Assembly (NCBI GenBank): GCA_903866825.1
Contig: CAIPPE010000017.1
Coordinates: 1 to 34,522, forward strand
Length of the DNA stretch: 34,522 nt
Reading direction: 5' to 3'
Origin: an uncultured Methylococcaceae bacterium
GTDB lineage: Bacteria; Pseudomonadota; Gammaproteobacteria; Methylococcales; Methylomonadaceae
Position 1 is the stretch's first letter; every line of letters starts with the position of its first letter. A program made the position numbers and the translations under genes. The notes below the pieces were generated by a model, which worked only from the letters and a program-made list of their open reading frames with translations, did no database searches and was not told the origin of the DNA. Positions 6,426 to 16,558 of the stretch are shown piece after piece.

Positions 6426-7868
6426 CTACTCGCGTCGCCAAGTGGTTTGCCCACTTGGACTATCTTCTAAAATAACGCCCTGCCCTTTTAAATCATCACG
6501 AATTTTATCTGCCAGCACCCAGTTCTTGGTTTTTTTCGCATCTAATCGGGTTTGTATGCTTTGTTCGATTGTTTCATTAGTTAACGCTTCATCTTCTAGC
6601 ACACTACTCTTTAAAAAGTCTTCTGGATCCTCTTGTAATATTCCAAGCAAACTGGCTAATTTCTTCAAGGTAAATGCAAAAACTTTCGTGCTTTCATGAT
6701 CAGTTTCTTTAGCTTTATTTAACTCTCTAGCCAAATCAAACAATACAGACAGAGCAACTGGGGTATTGAAATCGTCATCCATGGCTTTTTCAAAGTCAAG
6801 CTTGTAACATCTTGCTTCCCCCTGTCTAAATCTATCTTCAACAATAGCATCCAACGAATTTAGATCAATATCTATAAGTTCTGCAACATTCACGCCTCGC
6901 AAAGCGTTATAAAGCCTTTTTAATGCCGTCCCTGCCTCATTCAACTGCTCATCTGAATAATTTAGAGGACTCCGATAATGACTGGAAAGAATAAAAAACC
7001 GAATAATTTCTGGCTTGTATTGTTTAAGCACTTCTCGTACGGTAAAGAAATTACCTAATGATTTAGACATTTTTTCTTCGTTAATACGCACAAAGCCGTT
7101 ATGCATCCAAAGATTAACAAAAGTCTCCCCCGTTGCGCCTTCAGACTGCGCAATTTCATTTTCATGATGTGGAAACTGCAAGTCCATCCCACCGCCATGA
7201 ATATCAAAATGATTACCCAGGCAGCAGGTAGACATAGCCGAACATTCAATATGCCAACCCGGACGCCCTAATCCCCAAGGCGATTGCCAAGACGGTTCGT
7301 CCGGCTTAGCCATCTTCCACAACACGAAATCTAAAGGATTACGCTTTGCCAAATCAACATCGACCCGTTCGCCGGCCTGTAAATCATCTAAATTCTTACC
7401 GGATAACTGCCCATAATTTTTAAACTTAGAAACCGCATAAAACACATCTCCATTACCGCCAACATAAGCGAGGCTATTTTTAATTAACACCTCGATCATC
7501 CGTACAATATCGGCGATTGATTGAGTCGCTTTTGGCTCAATATCTGGCGGCAAAACACCTAAAGCCAGCTCATCTTGATGCATTGCCTCAATAAAGCGTT
7601 CAGTCAACCGATTAAAATCTTCTCCATTTTCGTTAGCACGCTGGATAATTTTGTCATCAATATCCGTGATATTTCTCACATAGGTTAAATCGTAATCCAG
7701 ATGTCGAAAATATCGGGCCACTGTATCGAACACCACCATCACGCGTGCATGTCCGACATGACAATAGTCATACACAGTCATTCCGCAAACATACATCCCC
7801 ACTTTGCCTTCAACGCGCGGTTTGAATTCTTCTTTTTTTCGGGTCAGGGTGTTGTATATTTTTAGCAT
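6426..7868 (-). CDS. cysS: Cysteinyl-tRNA synthetase
   Basis: Attaches cysteine to tRNA-Cys. The 480-residue length is typical. The HIGH-type motif is HVGH at 37-40 and the KMSKS loop is at 266-270. Zinc ligands C28, C209, H234 and E238 are all present. The C-terminal domain ([20 protein letters not shown]) is the anticodon-side helical region. It is divergent from the cyclophilin gene, with 118 bases between them, and heads an operon with fchA. Confidence 0.98.
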   Translation of the reverse strand: MLKIYNTLTRKKEEFKPRVEGKVGMYVCGMTVYDYCHVGHARVMVVFDTVARYFRHLDYDLTYVRNITDIDDKIIQRANENGEDFNRLTERFIEAMHQDELALGVLPPDIEPKATQSIADIVRMIEVLIKNSLAYVGGNGDVFYAVSKFKNYGQLSGKNLDDLQAGERVDVDLAKRNPLDFVLWKMAKPDEPSWQSPWGLGRPGWHIECSAMSTCCLGNHFDIHGGGMDLQFPHHENEIAQSEGATGETFVNLWMHNGFVRINEEKMSKSLGNFFTVREVLKQYKPEIIRFFILSSHYRSPLNYSDEQLNEAGTALKRLYNALRGVNVAELIDIDLNSLDAIVEDRFRQGEARCYKLDFEKAMDDDFNTPVALSVLFDLARELNKAKETDHESTKVFAFTLKKLASLLGILQEDPEDFLKSSVLEDEALTNETIEQSIQTRLDAKKTKNWVLADKIRDDLKGQGVILEDSPSGQTTWRRE

Positions 7869-7986
7869 AAATTTCTAAAATAAGATTAATCGGCAACAAA
7901 ACGTTACAATTTACCAAGCGTATACTTCTCTTTCAAGATAAAAACACCTAAAATTTACGATTTATGCAGTTATAAAGGATCTGACA

Positions 7987-8571
7987 ATGCGCAAACTCAT
8001 CGTTTTTATGATGTTAATATTAACCACAACACTCTCTTTTGCAACGGAAAAAACCATGTCAACAGCTCAACCAAAAGTTAAATTAATCACTACCCTCGGT
8101 GAGATTACTATTCAGTTAAATACTGAAAAAGCACCGGTCTCATCAGCAAATTTTTTAGCCTATGTTAAAGCTGGCTTTTATGATGGCACTATTTTTCACA
8201 GGGTCATTCCTGGTTTTATGGCTCAAGGTGGTGGATTCGATACCAGTTTTAAACAAAAAGCCACTCAAGCACCTATCATAAATGAAGCAGATAACGGTTT
8301 AACCAACACACGTGGTACTTTAGCCATGGCACGTACCAATGACCCTAATTCTGCAACTGCACAATTTTTTATCAATTACAAAGATAATACTTTTTTAAAT
8401 CATACAGGCAAAAACCCCAGCGGTTGGGGTTATGCAGTATTTGGCGAAGTCATAGAAGGTATGGAAGTAGTGGATGCGATGGCTAAAGAACCAACAGGGA
8501 ACCATGGCGGACATCAGGACGTACCCAAGAAAAACATCATTATCGATAAAGCCGAAATCATAAACCCTTAA
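7987..8571 (+). CDS. Peptidyl-prolyl cis-trans isomerase, cyclophilin type, with signal peptide
   Basis: Cyclophilins catalyse proline isomerisation during protein folding. Here a signal peptide (residues 1-19, hydrophobic core [12 protein letters not shown], cut after SFA) sends it to the periplasm, like PpiA. The fold signatures are [33 protein letters not shown] and [15 protein letters not shown] sits eight bases before the ATG. A second ATG at codon 24 would give a cytoplasmic PpiB-like form; the first start has the better ribosome site. A terminator-like hairpin follows. Confidence 0.93.
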   Translation: MRKLIVFMMLILTTTLSFATEKTMSTAQPKVKLITTLGEITIQLNTEKAPVSSANFLAYVKAGFYDGTIFHRVIPGFMAQGGGFDTSFKQKATQAPIINEADNGLTNTRGTLAMARTNDPNSATAQFFINYKDNTFLNHTGKNPSGWGYAVFGEVIEGMEVVDAMAKEPTGNHGGHQDVPKKNIIIDKAEIINP

Positions 8572-8586
8572 AACAACAATAATAAA

Positions 8587-8624
8587 AAAAGTAGTGAGCT
8601 GATAAAACCATCCTTACTACTTTT
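8587..8624 (+). terminator. Terminator-like hairpin after the cyclophilin gene
   Basis: The arms AAAAGTAGTGAG and CTTACTACTTTT pair over 12 positions with one G-U, around a 14-base loop. The 3' arm ends in four T. It lies 15 bases after the stop, and lpxH begins 38 bases further on. Confidence 0.55.
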
Positions 8625-8662
8625 ATCATTATTTAAGCTCTTTACCGCGATAGCTCATACCC

Positions 8663-9388
8663 TTGAAGCAAGATATCCTATTTATTTCAGATCTTCATAT
8701 CGGATTTGATAAACCTGAAATCACTCAACGATTTCTGTTCTTCCTTACCAATAGAGCGCCTAAAGCGGCAGCTGTATATATTTTAGGTGATCTTTTTGAT
8801 GTCTGGGTTGGTGATGACGACAAGACACCCCCAAATAACAAAATCCGTAAACACCTAAAACAGCTTACTTCTTCAGGTACTTTAGTTTTTTTACAACCGG
8901 GTAATAGGGACTTCCTGTTGGGAAAACAATTTTGCCTGGATACGGGGGTGACCCTTTTAGGAGACTATGCTGTCATTGATTTGCACGGAACACCGACATT
9001 ACTGACCCATGGTGATTTACTATGCACTGATGACCTGGCTTATCAGGCTTTTCGGAGTAAGTCTCACACACAGGAATGGCAGCAAAATGTATTATCCAAG
9101 CCGTTAATATTAAGACTGCTGGTTGCTCGCTGGTATCGCATACGAAGTTTTTTTCATAAACGAAAAAAATCAAATGACATCATGGATGTTAACCAGAATA
9201 CCGTCCAGGAGCTGATGTTAAATCACGATTGTTTTCGTTTGATTCATGGTCACACACATCGACCGAATGTGCATCATTTTGAACTTAACGACCAACCCGC
9301 CCAACGATTTGTACTCGCTGCCTGGAGCAAAAATGCGGGAGAGGTGTTATGCTGGAACGAAAAAGGCTATAAAAGAGAGCTTATCTAA
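8663..9388 (+). CDS. lpxH: UDP-2,3-diacylglucosamine pyrophosphatase LpxH
   Basis: Hydrolyses UDP-2,3-diacylglucosamine to lipid X, the fourth step of lipid A synthesis, at the inner membrane face. 241 residues, as in E. coli. Metal-binding residues are present in order: D10 and H12 (SDLHIG), D43 (GDLFDVW), N81 (GNRDF), H116 (HGD), H195 and H197 (HGHTHRP). The start is TTG; no ATG is in frame near the N-terminus, and this start matches family proteins, which begin a few residues before the SDLHIG motif. The ribosome site is weak. Confidence 0.95.
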   Translation: MKQDILFISDLHIGFDKPEITQRFLFFLTNRAPKAAAVYILGDLFDVWVGDDDKTPPNNKIRKHLKQLTSSGTLVFLQPGNRDFLLGKQFCLDTGVTLLGDYAVIDLHGTPTLLTHGDLLCTDDLAYQAFRSKSHTQEWQQNVLSKPLILRLLVARWYRIRSFFHKRKKSNDIMDVNQNTVQELMLNHDCFRLIHGHTHRPNVHHFELNDQPAQRFVLAAWSKNAGEVLCWNEKGYKRELI

Positions 9389-9558
9389 AATAATGTTGAG
9401 CCTCTAAAACAGCTAAAGTATTAGATTATTAGGCAATTCTATCTGATGCTATTTACATTAACATTATTAAAATTTGACATTTGTTGCAAAATCATTAAAT
9501 CTAATGGCTTGGCTCGAATTGATTGTTATGTTTATTGGACGTCAAAACTAGCCAAAAA

Positions 9559-9570
9559 ACTAATATTAGT
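9559..9570. promoter_or_regulatory. 12-bp perfect palindrome upstream of xoxF
   Basis: ACTAATATTAGT is its own reverse complement and lies 57 bases before the xoxF ATG. A TTGACA at 9474-9479 could be a -35 box, but no good -10 box follows at the usual spacing. The palindrome could be an operator; xoxF genes are regulated by lanthanides and calcium in known methanotrophs. Confidence 0.35.
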
Positions 9571-9587
9571 CTAAAAAATCATAATCA

Positions 9588-9612
9588 GTATTTTGTCTAA
9601 TTAACAAAATAC
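9588..9612 (+). promoter_or_regulatory. 5' leader hairpin next to the xoxF ribosome site
   Basis: Perfect 9-bp arms GTATTTTGT and ACAAAATAC enclose the loop CTAATTA. The hairpin ends one base before the ribosome site AGGAGA (9614-9619), which serves the ATG at 9628. A hairpin directly 5' of the ribosome site can protect a highly expressed mRNA or act as an operator. Confidence 0.5.
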
Positions 9613-9627
9613 CAGGAGAAATAATAT

Positions 9628-11553
9628 ATGAAGAAGCCTTTAAAAAGTTGGCTGCTTGCTACCAGTGTTGCTGCATTATTAGCTGCACCAGCAATTTCAA
9701 CTGCCAACAGTGGTGTTGACACTCTGACCAAAGATCCAGCTAACTGGGCAACTTGGGGTGGCGATTACGCCGGTACACGTTACAGCAAGCTTGATGAAAT
9801 TAACGTAAACAACGTTAAAAATCTTCAACCTGCATGGACTTTTTCGACAGGCGTTTTACGTGGTCATGAAGGCGGCCCATTAGTTGTTGATGGTGTCATT
9901 TACATTCACACACCATTCCCAAACACTGTATACGCTCTTGATCAAAAAACTCAATCAGTCATCTGGGAATTTACTCCAACTCAAGATGCTGACGTAACCA
10001 TCCCTGTGATGTGTTGCGATACTGTTAACCGTGGTTTAGCTTACGGTGACGGCAAAATTTTCTTACAACAATCTAACACTGTTTTAACTGCATTAGATGC
10101 AAAAACAGGTAAAAGAGTCTGGAGCGTTCAAAACGGTGATCCTAAATTAGGTATGACCAATACAAACGCACCTTTAGTTGTTAAAGACACTGTATTAACC
10201 GGTATTTCTGGTGGTGAATTTGGTGTGCGTGGCTTCTTGGCTGCTTATGACATCAACACTGGTAAATTACGTTGGAAAGGTTATAGCATTGGACCCGATA
10301 AAGACACCTTAATCGATCCAAGCAAAACAACAACCTGGGAAAATGGTAAAGTGACTCCAGTCGGCGCAAACTCAAGTATCAAAACTTGGGAAGGCGACCA
10401 ATGGAAAATCGGTGGTGGTACAACTTGGGGCTGGACAAGCTACGATCCTAAATTAAATCTGGTTTATTACGGATCAGGCAACCCATCTACTTGGAACCCT
10501 GTACAACGTCCTGGTGACAACAAATGGTCTATGTCTTTATGGGCACGTGACGCTGACACTGGTGCAGTTAAATGGGTTTACCAAATGACTCCACACGATG
10601 AGTGGGATTATGACGGTATCAACGAAACTGTTTTAGTTGACCAAGAAGTTAAAGGCAAATTGCACAAAACTATCGTGCATTTCGACCGTAACGGTTTTGG
10701 CTATACTTTAGATCGTGAAACAGGTGAATTGTTAGTTGCTGAAAAATTCGACAAATCAGTTAACTGGGCTACTCACGTTGACTTAAACACAGGTCGTCCA
10801 CAAGTTGTTTCTAAATACTCTACCGAACAAAATGGTGAAGACGTTAGAACTGACGGCGTTTGTCCTGCTGCATTAGGAAGTAAAAACCAACAACCGGTTT
10901 CTTACTCTCCACAAACCGGCTTATTCTACATTTCTGGTAACCACTTATGTATGAACTACGAACCATTCGAAGTTTCATACACTGCAGGTCAACCTTATGT
11001 CGGCGCGACTTTAGACATGTTACCAGCAGGCGCTGACGTAATTACTGGCAAACCTGATGGCACCACTAACTTAGGTCAGTTTACTGCGTTTGATGCAAAA
11101 ACAGGTAAAATTGCCTGGTCTAACAAAGAACCTTTCTCTGTATGGTCAGGTTCAGTTGCAACTGCAGGTGGCGTCGTATTCTACGGTACTTTAGAAGGTT
11201 ACTTAAAAGCAGTTGATGCTAAGACTGGTAAAGAATTATACAAATTCAAAACCCCATCAGGCATTATCGGTAACGTAAATACCTGGACTTACAACGGCAA
11301 ACAATATGTTGGCGTTCTTTCAGGTATCGGCGGTTGGGCTGGTATTGGTATCGCGACTGACTTCGGTAAACAGCTAGAAGAAGCTCAAGCTAAAGCAGCA
11401 GCAGAAACTGATCCAGTTAAAAAAGCTGAGTTAGAAAAAATTGCTTTGAAAATTTCACAAGAAGGTTTAGGTGCTAACGGTGCTTACGCAAGCTTGAGTA
11501 ACTTCACTAAGCAAGGTGGTGCATTTACTGTATTCGCATTACCTAACAACTAA
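9628..11553 (+). CDS. xoxF: Lanthanide-dependent PQQ methanol dehydrogenase XoxF
   Basis: Periplasmic quinoprotein that oxidises methanol to formaldehyde or formate and passes electrons to cytochrome c. 641 residues with a signal peptide (residues 1-26, cut near ISTA). The beta-propeller repeats show the tryptophan-docking pattern (DAKTGKxxW). Vicinal cysteines C129-C130, which stack on PQQ, are present. Metal and catalytic ligands are E197, N285 and D327, and D329 (DYDG) is the extra aspartate that marks lanthanide-dependent XoxF, since MxaF has alanine there. The C-terminal part has a charged helical insert (about 581-610). No xoxG or xoxJ is adjacent. A strong terminator follows, so it is probably a single-gene transcript. 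Confidence 0.96.
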   Translation: MKKPLKSWLLATSVAALLAAPAISTANSGVDTLTKDPANWATWGGDYAGTRYSKLDEINVNNVKNLQPAWTFSTGVLRGHEGGPLVVDGVIYIHTPFPNTVYALDQKTQSVIWEFTPTQDADVTIPVMCCDTVNRGLAYGDGKIFLQQSNTVLTALDAKTGKRVWSVQNGDPKLGMTNTNAPLVVKDTVLTGISGGEFGVRGFLAAYDINTGKLRWKGYSIGPDKDTLIDPSKTTTWENGKVTPVGANSSIKTWEGDQWKIGGGTTWGWTSYDPKLNLVYYGSGNPSTWNPVQRPGDNKWSMSLWARDADTGAVKWVYQMTPHDEWDYDGINETVLVDQEVKGKLHKTIVHFDRNGFGYTLDRETGELLVAEKFDKSVNWATHVDLNTGRPQVVSKYSTEQNGEDVRTDGVCPAALGSKNQQPVSYSPQTGLFYISGNHLCMNYEPFEVSYTAGQPYVGATLDMLPAGADVITGKPDGTTNLGQFTAFDAKTGKIAWSNKEPFSVWSGSVATAGGVVFYGTLEGYLKAVDAKTGKELYKFKTPSGIIGNVNTWTYNGKQYVGVLSGIGGWAGIGIATDFGKQLEEAQAKAAAETDPVKKAELEKIALKISQEGLGANGAYASLSNFTKQGGAFTVFALPNN

Positions 11554-11580
11554 TCTTTCTAAACTTTAGATTGATGGTTG

Positions 11581-11618
11581 AAAAAACCCTGGTTGATTAA
11601 TCAACCAGGGTTTTTTTT
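11581..11618 (+). terminator. Strong Rho-independent terminator of xoxF
   Basis: A perfect inverted repeat with arms ACCCTGGTTGA and TCAACCAGGGT, centred on TTAA, flanked by a run of A and followed by eight T. It lies 28 bases after the xoxF stop. Confidence 0.95.
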
Positions 11619-11661
11619 GGTCTAACTTTTATAATTTACCCATCCGGATTTGTGCCTAAAA

Positions 11662-12669
11662 ATGAAATCGTGGTCACTAGCCTTTTGCCTTATTTTCAAT
11701 TTTATACTATTACCCTTTGCGCTTGCAGAAGAACAGGAAAGCCCTGAAGAGCCAAAAGGCAATACCCGGCAAATAACTATCAAACTTGACAGTGATGTTC
11801 AAAAATCCTCCGGCATTGAGACCCAGACCCTCGAAGCCACCCGCCATAATTCAGAATTTACTGCGCATGGCAAGGTCATTAACCTGCAATCACTATTAGC
11901 TTTGCGAAATCGTTATTTGCTGGCTTTAACAGAACAAAGCAGTGCAAAGGCCCGTTTCAAACAATCAGAAGAAAGCCTCATGCGCCAAGAAGATTTATAT
12001 CTGCATGGCGCCAGTTCTAAACGCAGTTGGCAAGAACAACAAGCGTTATGGGAGGCTAATAAAGCTCAAGCCGAAGCATCTGATTTTCAGGGCAATGCCA
12101 TTATTGATGAAGCCCGTTTATTTTGGGGTAAAGAATTATCGGAATGGGCATTATCCAGCCACTCAAACAAGCTTAATCCTTTTTTGACTAACAAAAAAAA
12201 GTTGATCCAGATTACCTTACCCAGTAACAAACATTTACCGGAAAGTATTAAAAGCCTTTTTATTGAAGCCACAGGGGATAGGAGTAAAGCCTACAAAGCT
12301 GAATTTATCTCCCCCGCTACACAAACAGAGACAGTAGCGCAGGGTGAAAGCTATTATTTTCAGGTGGAAGGAAAAAACATTCTCACTGGAATGAATCTGA
12401 CTGCATGGATTCCAGAACAACTTGATCAAAAAAGTGGCGTTACAATTCCCAAATCTGCTCTACTCTGGCACCTGGATCAGTCCTTTGTATATATCCAGGT
12501 CAATGAAGATAATTTTATGCGTCGAACGATTGTAAACTATACCCCGGTTGCTGGCGGTTATTTTGTTCCAGATGCCATTAAACCTGGTGAGCAGATTGTT
12601 ACAAAAGGCGCCCAAATGTTACTGTCAGAGGAACTTAAAAACCAGATCCCGGCTGAAGACGATGATTAA
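11662..12669 (+). CDS. Periplasmic adaptor (membrane fusion) protein of an efflux system, orphan
   Basis: 335 residues from ATG 11662; a TTG at 11650 adds four residues that spoil the signal peptide. The signal peptide (AFCLIFNFILLPFALA) indicates periplasmic location. A coiled-coil hairpin at about 95-155 (YLLALTEQSSAKARFKQSEE, LWEANKAQAEASD) lies between beta regions, and the C-terminal part (VTIPKSALLWHLDQSFVYIQ) matches the beta-barrel/membrane-proximal part of RND adaptors. Such proteins normally come with an inner-membrane pump and an outer-membrane channel, but neither is encoded here. It ends tail-to-tail with the next gene, overlapping by four bases. It could serve a pump encoded elsewhere. 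Confidence 0.72.
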   Translation: MKSWSLAFCLIFNFILLPFALAEEQESPEEPKGNTRQITIKLDSDVQKSSGIETQTLEATRHNSEFTAHGKVINLQSLLALRNRYLLALTEQSSAKARFKQSEESLMRQEDLYLHGASSKRSWQEQQALWEANKAQAEASDFQGNAIIDEARLFWGKELSEWALSSHSNKLNPFLTNKKKLIQITLPSNKHLPESIKSLFIEATGDRSKAYKAEFISPATQTETVAQGESYYFQVEGKNILTGMNLTAWIPEQLDQKSGVTIPKSALLWHLDQSFVYIQVNEDNFMRRTIVNYTPVAGGYFVPDAIKPGEQIVTKGAQMLLSEELKNQIPAEDDD

Positions 12670-14279
12670 TTCATTAACATGCGCCCTAAAGGACTTCCTG
12701 TATCAACGCCAGTCCCCTCGGAATTTACAGTACCACACTGGACAACAAGCTGTGATAGTTGTTTATGCAGGGTTTTATGTTGCTGAGCAAGATTTTCCAA
12801 TAGACGACTAACGTCACCATCAATAATGCTAAAAGCGCCAGCCAAGCCTTTATTTAAGCCATTAAACGCGCTCTTTTTTAAGGAAGGTTGCATTTTCTTT
12901 AGTATAAAAAAAGGCATTAACCAACTTAAGGCAATCAGCAAACTACTATGAATAGCAAAGTCAACGCCTAAAAAATGATTATCCACAGTATTGCTGGCAT
13001 AAAAGCTCGTAAACACCTTGAATCCCACCCAGCTCATGGACATTAAAGGCAATACTATTTCGCAGACACGCAAACATTTTAAGCTCATCCGTTGTACAAC
13101 ATTACCCGGATTTGCAAGCGCCACCCGGGCAGCAAGTTCTGTTTGGGTTTGAATAATTTTTGGAACTTTTTCTCGTATTGAGGCGATTGCCTGCTTAAAC
13201 GGTAAGACGGGGATCCCCCGTTGATTTAATTCTATGATCAATTCATCGATGGTATCATCTAAGCGGGCTTGAGCCCACTCATCCCATAATGAATTCTTTG
13301 CATTTGATGAAGGGGTGATTAAATCGGCTGCATGATTAGCATAGTAATCTGCCATAGTTTTTAACGGCCAAACAAAGCCCTGTTGCAATGATTTTACAGT
13401 TTCCGACCACTTGCCTTGCCACAACCCTATAAACTGCTGAAAAACGATTTCATCGCCCAAATTTAAAGCCGCCGCCTGCAACCGGGTCTTTAATTCAGCT
13501 TTACGTAATTCCAAACTTCTTTGCTCCAATTGTTCAACCGTATGACCTGTCGCCAAAGACCGGATAGAGGCTTCCAGGGCGAAAAATTCATCTGTTAAAC
13601 ACTCTTCAGAGCAGGCTGTTTTAAAGATAACCGGTTCTTTAAAACCTACTTTTTGTAATTGTTGGTTAAAATCTTCAAATTGACCGGACTCTCCCCTATC
13701 CCACTGATTAAAAACAAACAACCAGGCATGTTTAGCCCCTTCTGCCAGCAAGAGGCGCCAGGCTTTTTCATCTTTGTAGCGCTCAGGACTCACCACATAG
13801 ATCAGTACATCGATATAGGGAAGCCATTGGAATACCAACTGCTTATTGCGCTGTTCGGTACTATCAAAATCAGGCATATCTATCCAGACGACCTGTTGAT
13901 TGTCCACATTATCGTGTTGCGAGACATTAATTTTGGCCAGTTGCTGCTCTGGCAAGTATTGCATGGCAATACATTCATGATGAAACAAGGTGACTTCTCT
14001 GGATGTAGGTCGAACCACACCGGCTTTGGCTATTGGCTTTCCGGCCAAACGATTTAATAAGGTACTTTTTCCAACACCTGTCCCCCCCATAAATGCAACA
14101 ATTAAGGGACGAGGTGCATTATGACCGGATAATCTGGCATCAGAAAACAAGGTATCCGGGGTGCGTGTTTCAGATTGACCTATTTGCTCAGCCGTTTCTG
14201 CGTTTATCCAACCCAGATCCTGAGCTTGTGTAGCCCAACACTTTGTTTTTTCTATTAAATCAGAGTAATCGTAAGCCAT
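12666..14279 (-). CDS. Membrane-associated P-loop GTPase (dynamin/YfjP-like), second of a pair
   Basis: 537 residues. The G1 loop is GGTGVGKS (65-72). The G3 region is DMPDFDS (134-140), a proline-containing variant that lacks the usual glycine, and G4 is NQWD (191-194) in place of NKxD. The middle is helical. Two hydrophobic segments at about 408-465 (ending LIALSWLMPFFIL) suggest membrane insertion, with a short cytoplasmic tail. The gene starts inside the 3' end of the first GTPase (20-base overlap), so the two are translationally coupled and probably act together. The architecture recalls bacterial dynamin-like or YfjP-type GTPases. The substrate process is unknown. Confidence 0.75.
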   Translation of the reverse strand: MAYDYSDLIEKTKCWATQAQDLGWINAETAEQIGQSETRTPDTLFSDARLSGHNAPRPLIVAFMGGTGVGKSTLLNRLAGKPIAKAGVVRPTSREVTLFHHECIAMQYLPEQQLAKINVSQHDNVDNQQVVWIDMPDFDSTEQRNKQLVFQWLPYIDVLIYVVSPERYKDEKAWRLLLAEGAKHAWLFVFNQWDRGESGQFEDFNQQLQKVGFKEPVIFKTACSEECLTDEFFALEASIRSLATGHTVEQLEQRSLELRKAELKTRLQAAALNLGDEIVFQQFIGLWQGKWSETVKSLQQGFVWPLKTMADYYANHAADLITPSSNAKNSLWDEWAQARLDDTIDELIIELNQRGIPVLPFKQAIASIREKVPKIIQTQTELAARVALANPGNVVQRMSLKCLRVCEIVLPLMSMSWVGFKVFTSFYASNTVDNHFLGVDFAIHSSLLIALSWLMPFFILKKMQPSLKKSAFNGLNKGLAGAFSIIDGDVSRLLENLAQQHKTLHKQLSQLVVQCGTVNSEGTGVDTGSPLGRMLMN

Positions 14280-15999
14280 GTCGCTTTTCTGTCAATTGTT
14301 GTTCAACTGTCTGCAGTTGGGTATAAGGAATATTGAAATGATGCAACGCTGATAATTGCTCAGGTAACTGCAAAAGTTTTTGAGCAATCCCATCGAGAAA
14401 TAAGGTCTGTTTAACCGTATTAAGCTGCTGTTGTTTTAACTCATATTCTACTTTATGCATATAACTGCCGATGGCACTTTCAGTCAGCAGAGAGGTTATT
14501 GTTAACATGGCCGGTGCAAAAATCAAATCATGTACACCGATCCCCCCCATATGCAAGGTCAGAGCAATTGCTGCAGCATCGGCTGTCACACGTGTTGCAC
14601 GTAAACCATTTAACACAATGGGCTGTTCCTGAAGCTTGTAATATAAACGCTGGGCTGTTTTCTCAACATCTTGCTGAAAGTCAACATGATACATTTTTGC
14701 AATCGAACTGAATTCCTTTAAAAAATCTGGCCGTTGACGACGCAATAAGCTGTTAACTTCTTTCCACCAGGCCCGTTGATTATCTTCCTCCGCTTTATCC
14801 ATTAAACGATCAGTTAACTGAATAAATAAATGCTCGGCGATTTGATTTAATAACACCAGCTCCTGGCTGCTATCCGCAATATGCTGCCTTTTTTTTCCAA
14901 GATTCATCATCTTTCGTATCGGCCAGGTGAGTACCTTACGCGCTCCCGTTAATACACCGGCCAAACCTGGAATTTCCAACAAGGTCAATAATTCTGCCAA
15001 GGCATGCTGAAAGGTTTCATAATGCCGTGGATGATTAAGATAATCCCGCTGATAATTTTCTAAAGCCTGCTGAATAGCGACATCCACCATGTCATGCCAG
15101 GCACTCGCCGCATGATGCTCAGCAATAACGGGTTCTAACCAACTCTGCCAATATTTCTTGACTAACTCCTGCTCATAACGGGGTTGTTTCTTGTAATTGA
15201 TTTTACTGGCCAGATCTCGGAGTAAGTTTTGCTTGGCTTCTGGCCAAACAGGTAAGCCGGTTTGGCGTTGATAATATAAGGGGACCACATCAGGAAAGTT
15301 ATCGCTTCTTGCCAACTGCCATTTTTCTTTCAAGGATTCAATCAATATCGCTTCAGACCCTTCGCTCAATTTATTCAAACAAATAATAGTCGGTTGATGA
15401 AGCGCTTCAAGCACAGACATCATCTCCCAGACAGATTGATCGGCGTATTTTTCTTTACTGACAACCAATATAACAATGTCCGCCAAGGCGATTGCTCTTA
15501 GTACACCTTCTTTATAAACCCCTGAATCAATAGAATCAAAATCAGGTGTATCCCAGAGGATACCTGAAGGTAAATAGCGAGAAGCTGAGCTGACTTCAGT
15601 TAATGAAAAACAATCATACCGTTCTCTGTTTAAGGCGAGTTGTTGAACCTGTTGAAAACGCCCAAAATAGCGTTGTAAGTCTTGACACTCAGTCGGCGTT
15701 ATTTCATTACAAAACCCTTGAGCATGAATAGTATGCCCAGCCAACGGACTAACGCCAGCCGCATGAGTGTTAAGTAATACATTAACCAGGGTACTTTTAC
15801 CTGCCTGAGTTGGGCCGATTATAGCCAGCTGCAACGGTTGCGCGGATGATCTGTTAATCAACTGGCCTTTACGCATAAAAGCTTCTGCTAACGTCAACTG
15901 TTCAATACGTTGTTGATAGCTCATTCTACCGACTTCGCTACCTAGTTGACTCAACATTATCTGGTAACGCTGATTTAATAATTGAATAAATTCCAGCAT
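14260..15999 (-). CDS. Membrane-associated P-loop GTPase (dynamin/YfjP-like), first of a pair
   Basis: 579 residues. G1 is GPTQAGKS (62-69), G3 is DTPDFDS (150-156) and G4 is NKLSE (209-213). The long helical region after the G domain ends in hydrophobic stretches (about 483-520, including IFAPAMLTITSLL), then a helical tail. The same D-x-P-D-F-D-S signature in its neighbour shows the two are diverged paralogues. It is first in the operon and is divergent from a lipoprotein gene. It has no recognised assigned role; membrane remodelling or stress are possibilities only. Confidence 0.75.
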   Translation of the reverse strand: MLEFIQLLNQRYQIMLSQLGSEVGRMSYQQRIEQLTLAEAFMRKGQLINRSSAQPLQLAIIGPTQAGKSTLVNVLLNTHAAGVSPLAGHTIHAQGFCNEITPTECQDLQRYFGRFQQVQQLALNRERYDCFSLTEVSSASRYLPSGILWDTPDFDSIDSGVYKEGVLRAIALADIVILVVSKEKYADQSVWEMMSVLEALHQPTIICLNKLSEGSEAILIESLKEKWQLARSDNFPDVVPLYYQRQTGLPVWPEAKQNLLRDLASKINYKKQPRYEQELVKKYWQSWLEPVIAEHHAASAWHDMVDVAIQQALENYQRDYLNHPRHYETFQHALAELLTLLEIPGLAGVLTGARKVLTWPIRKMMNLGKKRQHIADSSQELVLLNQIAEHLFIQLTDRLMDKAEEDNQRAWWKEVNSLLRRQRPDFLKEFSSIAKMYHVDFQQDVEKTAQRLYYKLQEQPIVLNGLRATRVTADAAAIALTLHMGGIGVHDLIFAPAMLTITSLLTESAIGSYMHKVEYELKQQQLNTVKQTLFLDGIAQKLLQLPEQLSALHHFNIPYTQLQTVEQQLTEKRHGLRLL

Positions 16000-16106
16000 A
16001 TAAACTTAGCTCAAGGTTATAATAACTGACCATTTTACTTCGTTTGGTAAATTGGCGTTATAAATACAATAATATTAACCCGTACCTAACTTCGAGGTTA
16101 TCTTAA

Positions 16107-16538
16107 ATGAAGAAATTATCTACCCTATTGCTTATTATCAGCTGTGCGACTTTAGTTGCCTGCGGTAAAGGACAAGAAATAAACGGACGCAGTACAACCA
16201 CTGCTTATCGATCAGTGAAAGCGCTTAAAAATCGATTACCTGCGGAAAACCGCATTGAATTCGAAGTCTCTTTCTGGACTATCAGGGATTCCAAAAAAGA
16301 TGATAAAGAATTCTTGAATATTGTTGATGGTAAAACACCTCAAGAGATTATTGCCTTAGGTAAAGAACTTTATCAAGAACGCAAAGCTGCCGGCTTTAAA
16401 GGGTATGAAGAATACACTAGCTGGGAAAGCATGATCACTAAATTCAGCCGGGAAAGAAATGATCAGGATAACCGTAAAGGTAAGTCCAAAGAAGCCATAG
16501 AACAAGATAAAGCAAACGATGTATTGTATAAGCTCTAA
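16107..16538 (+). CDS. Small lipoprotein, possibly DUF6694-type
   Basis: 143 residues. A lipoprotein signal peptide ends in the lipobox LVAC with the lipidated C19. The mature part is charged and helical (RSVKALKNRLPAENRIEFEV, then WTIRDSKK, then ELYQERKAAGFKGYEEY). The length and the pattern of an N-terminal pairing helix followed by SxWTxxDS recall DUF6694 lipoproteins, from memory. The ribosome site GAGG precedes the ATG. It is divergent from the GTPase operon. Function unknown. Confidence 0.7.
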   Translation: MKKLSTLLLIISCATLVACGKGQEINGRSTTTAYRSVKALKNRLPAENRIEFEVSFWTIRDSKKDDKEFLNIVDGKTPQEIIALGKELYQERKAAGFKGYEEYTSWESMITKFSRERNDQDNRKGKSKEAIEQDKANDVLYKL

Positions 16539-16558
16539 TGTTTAAGTGTTAAATTTTC

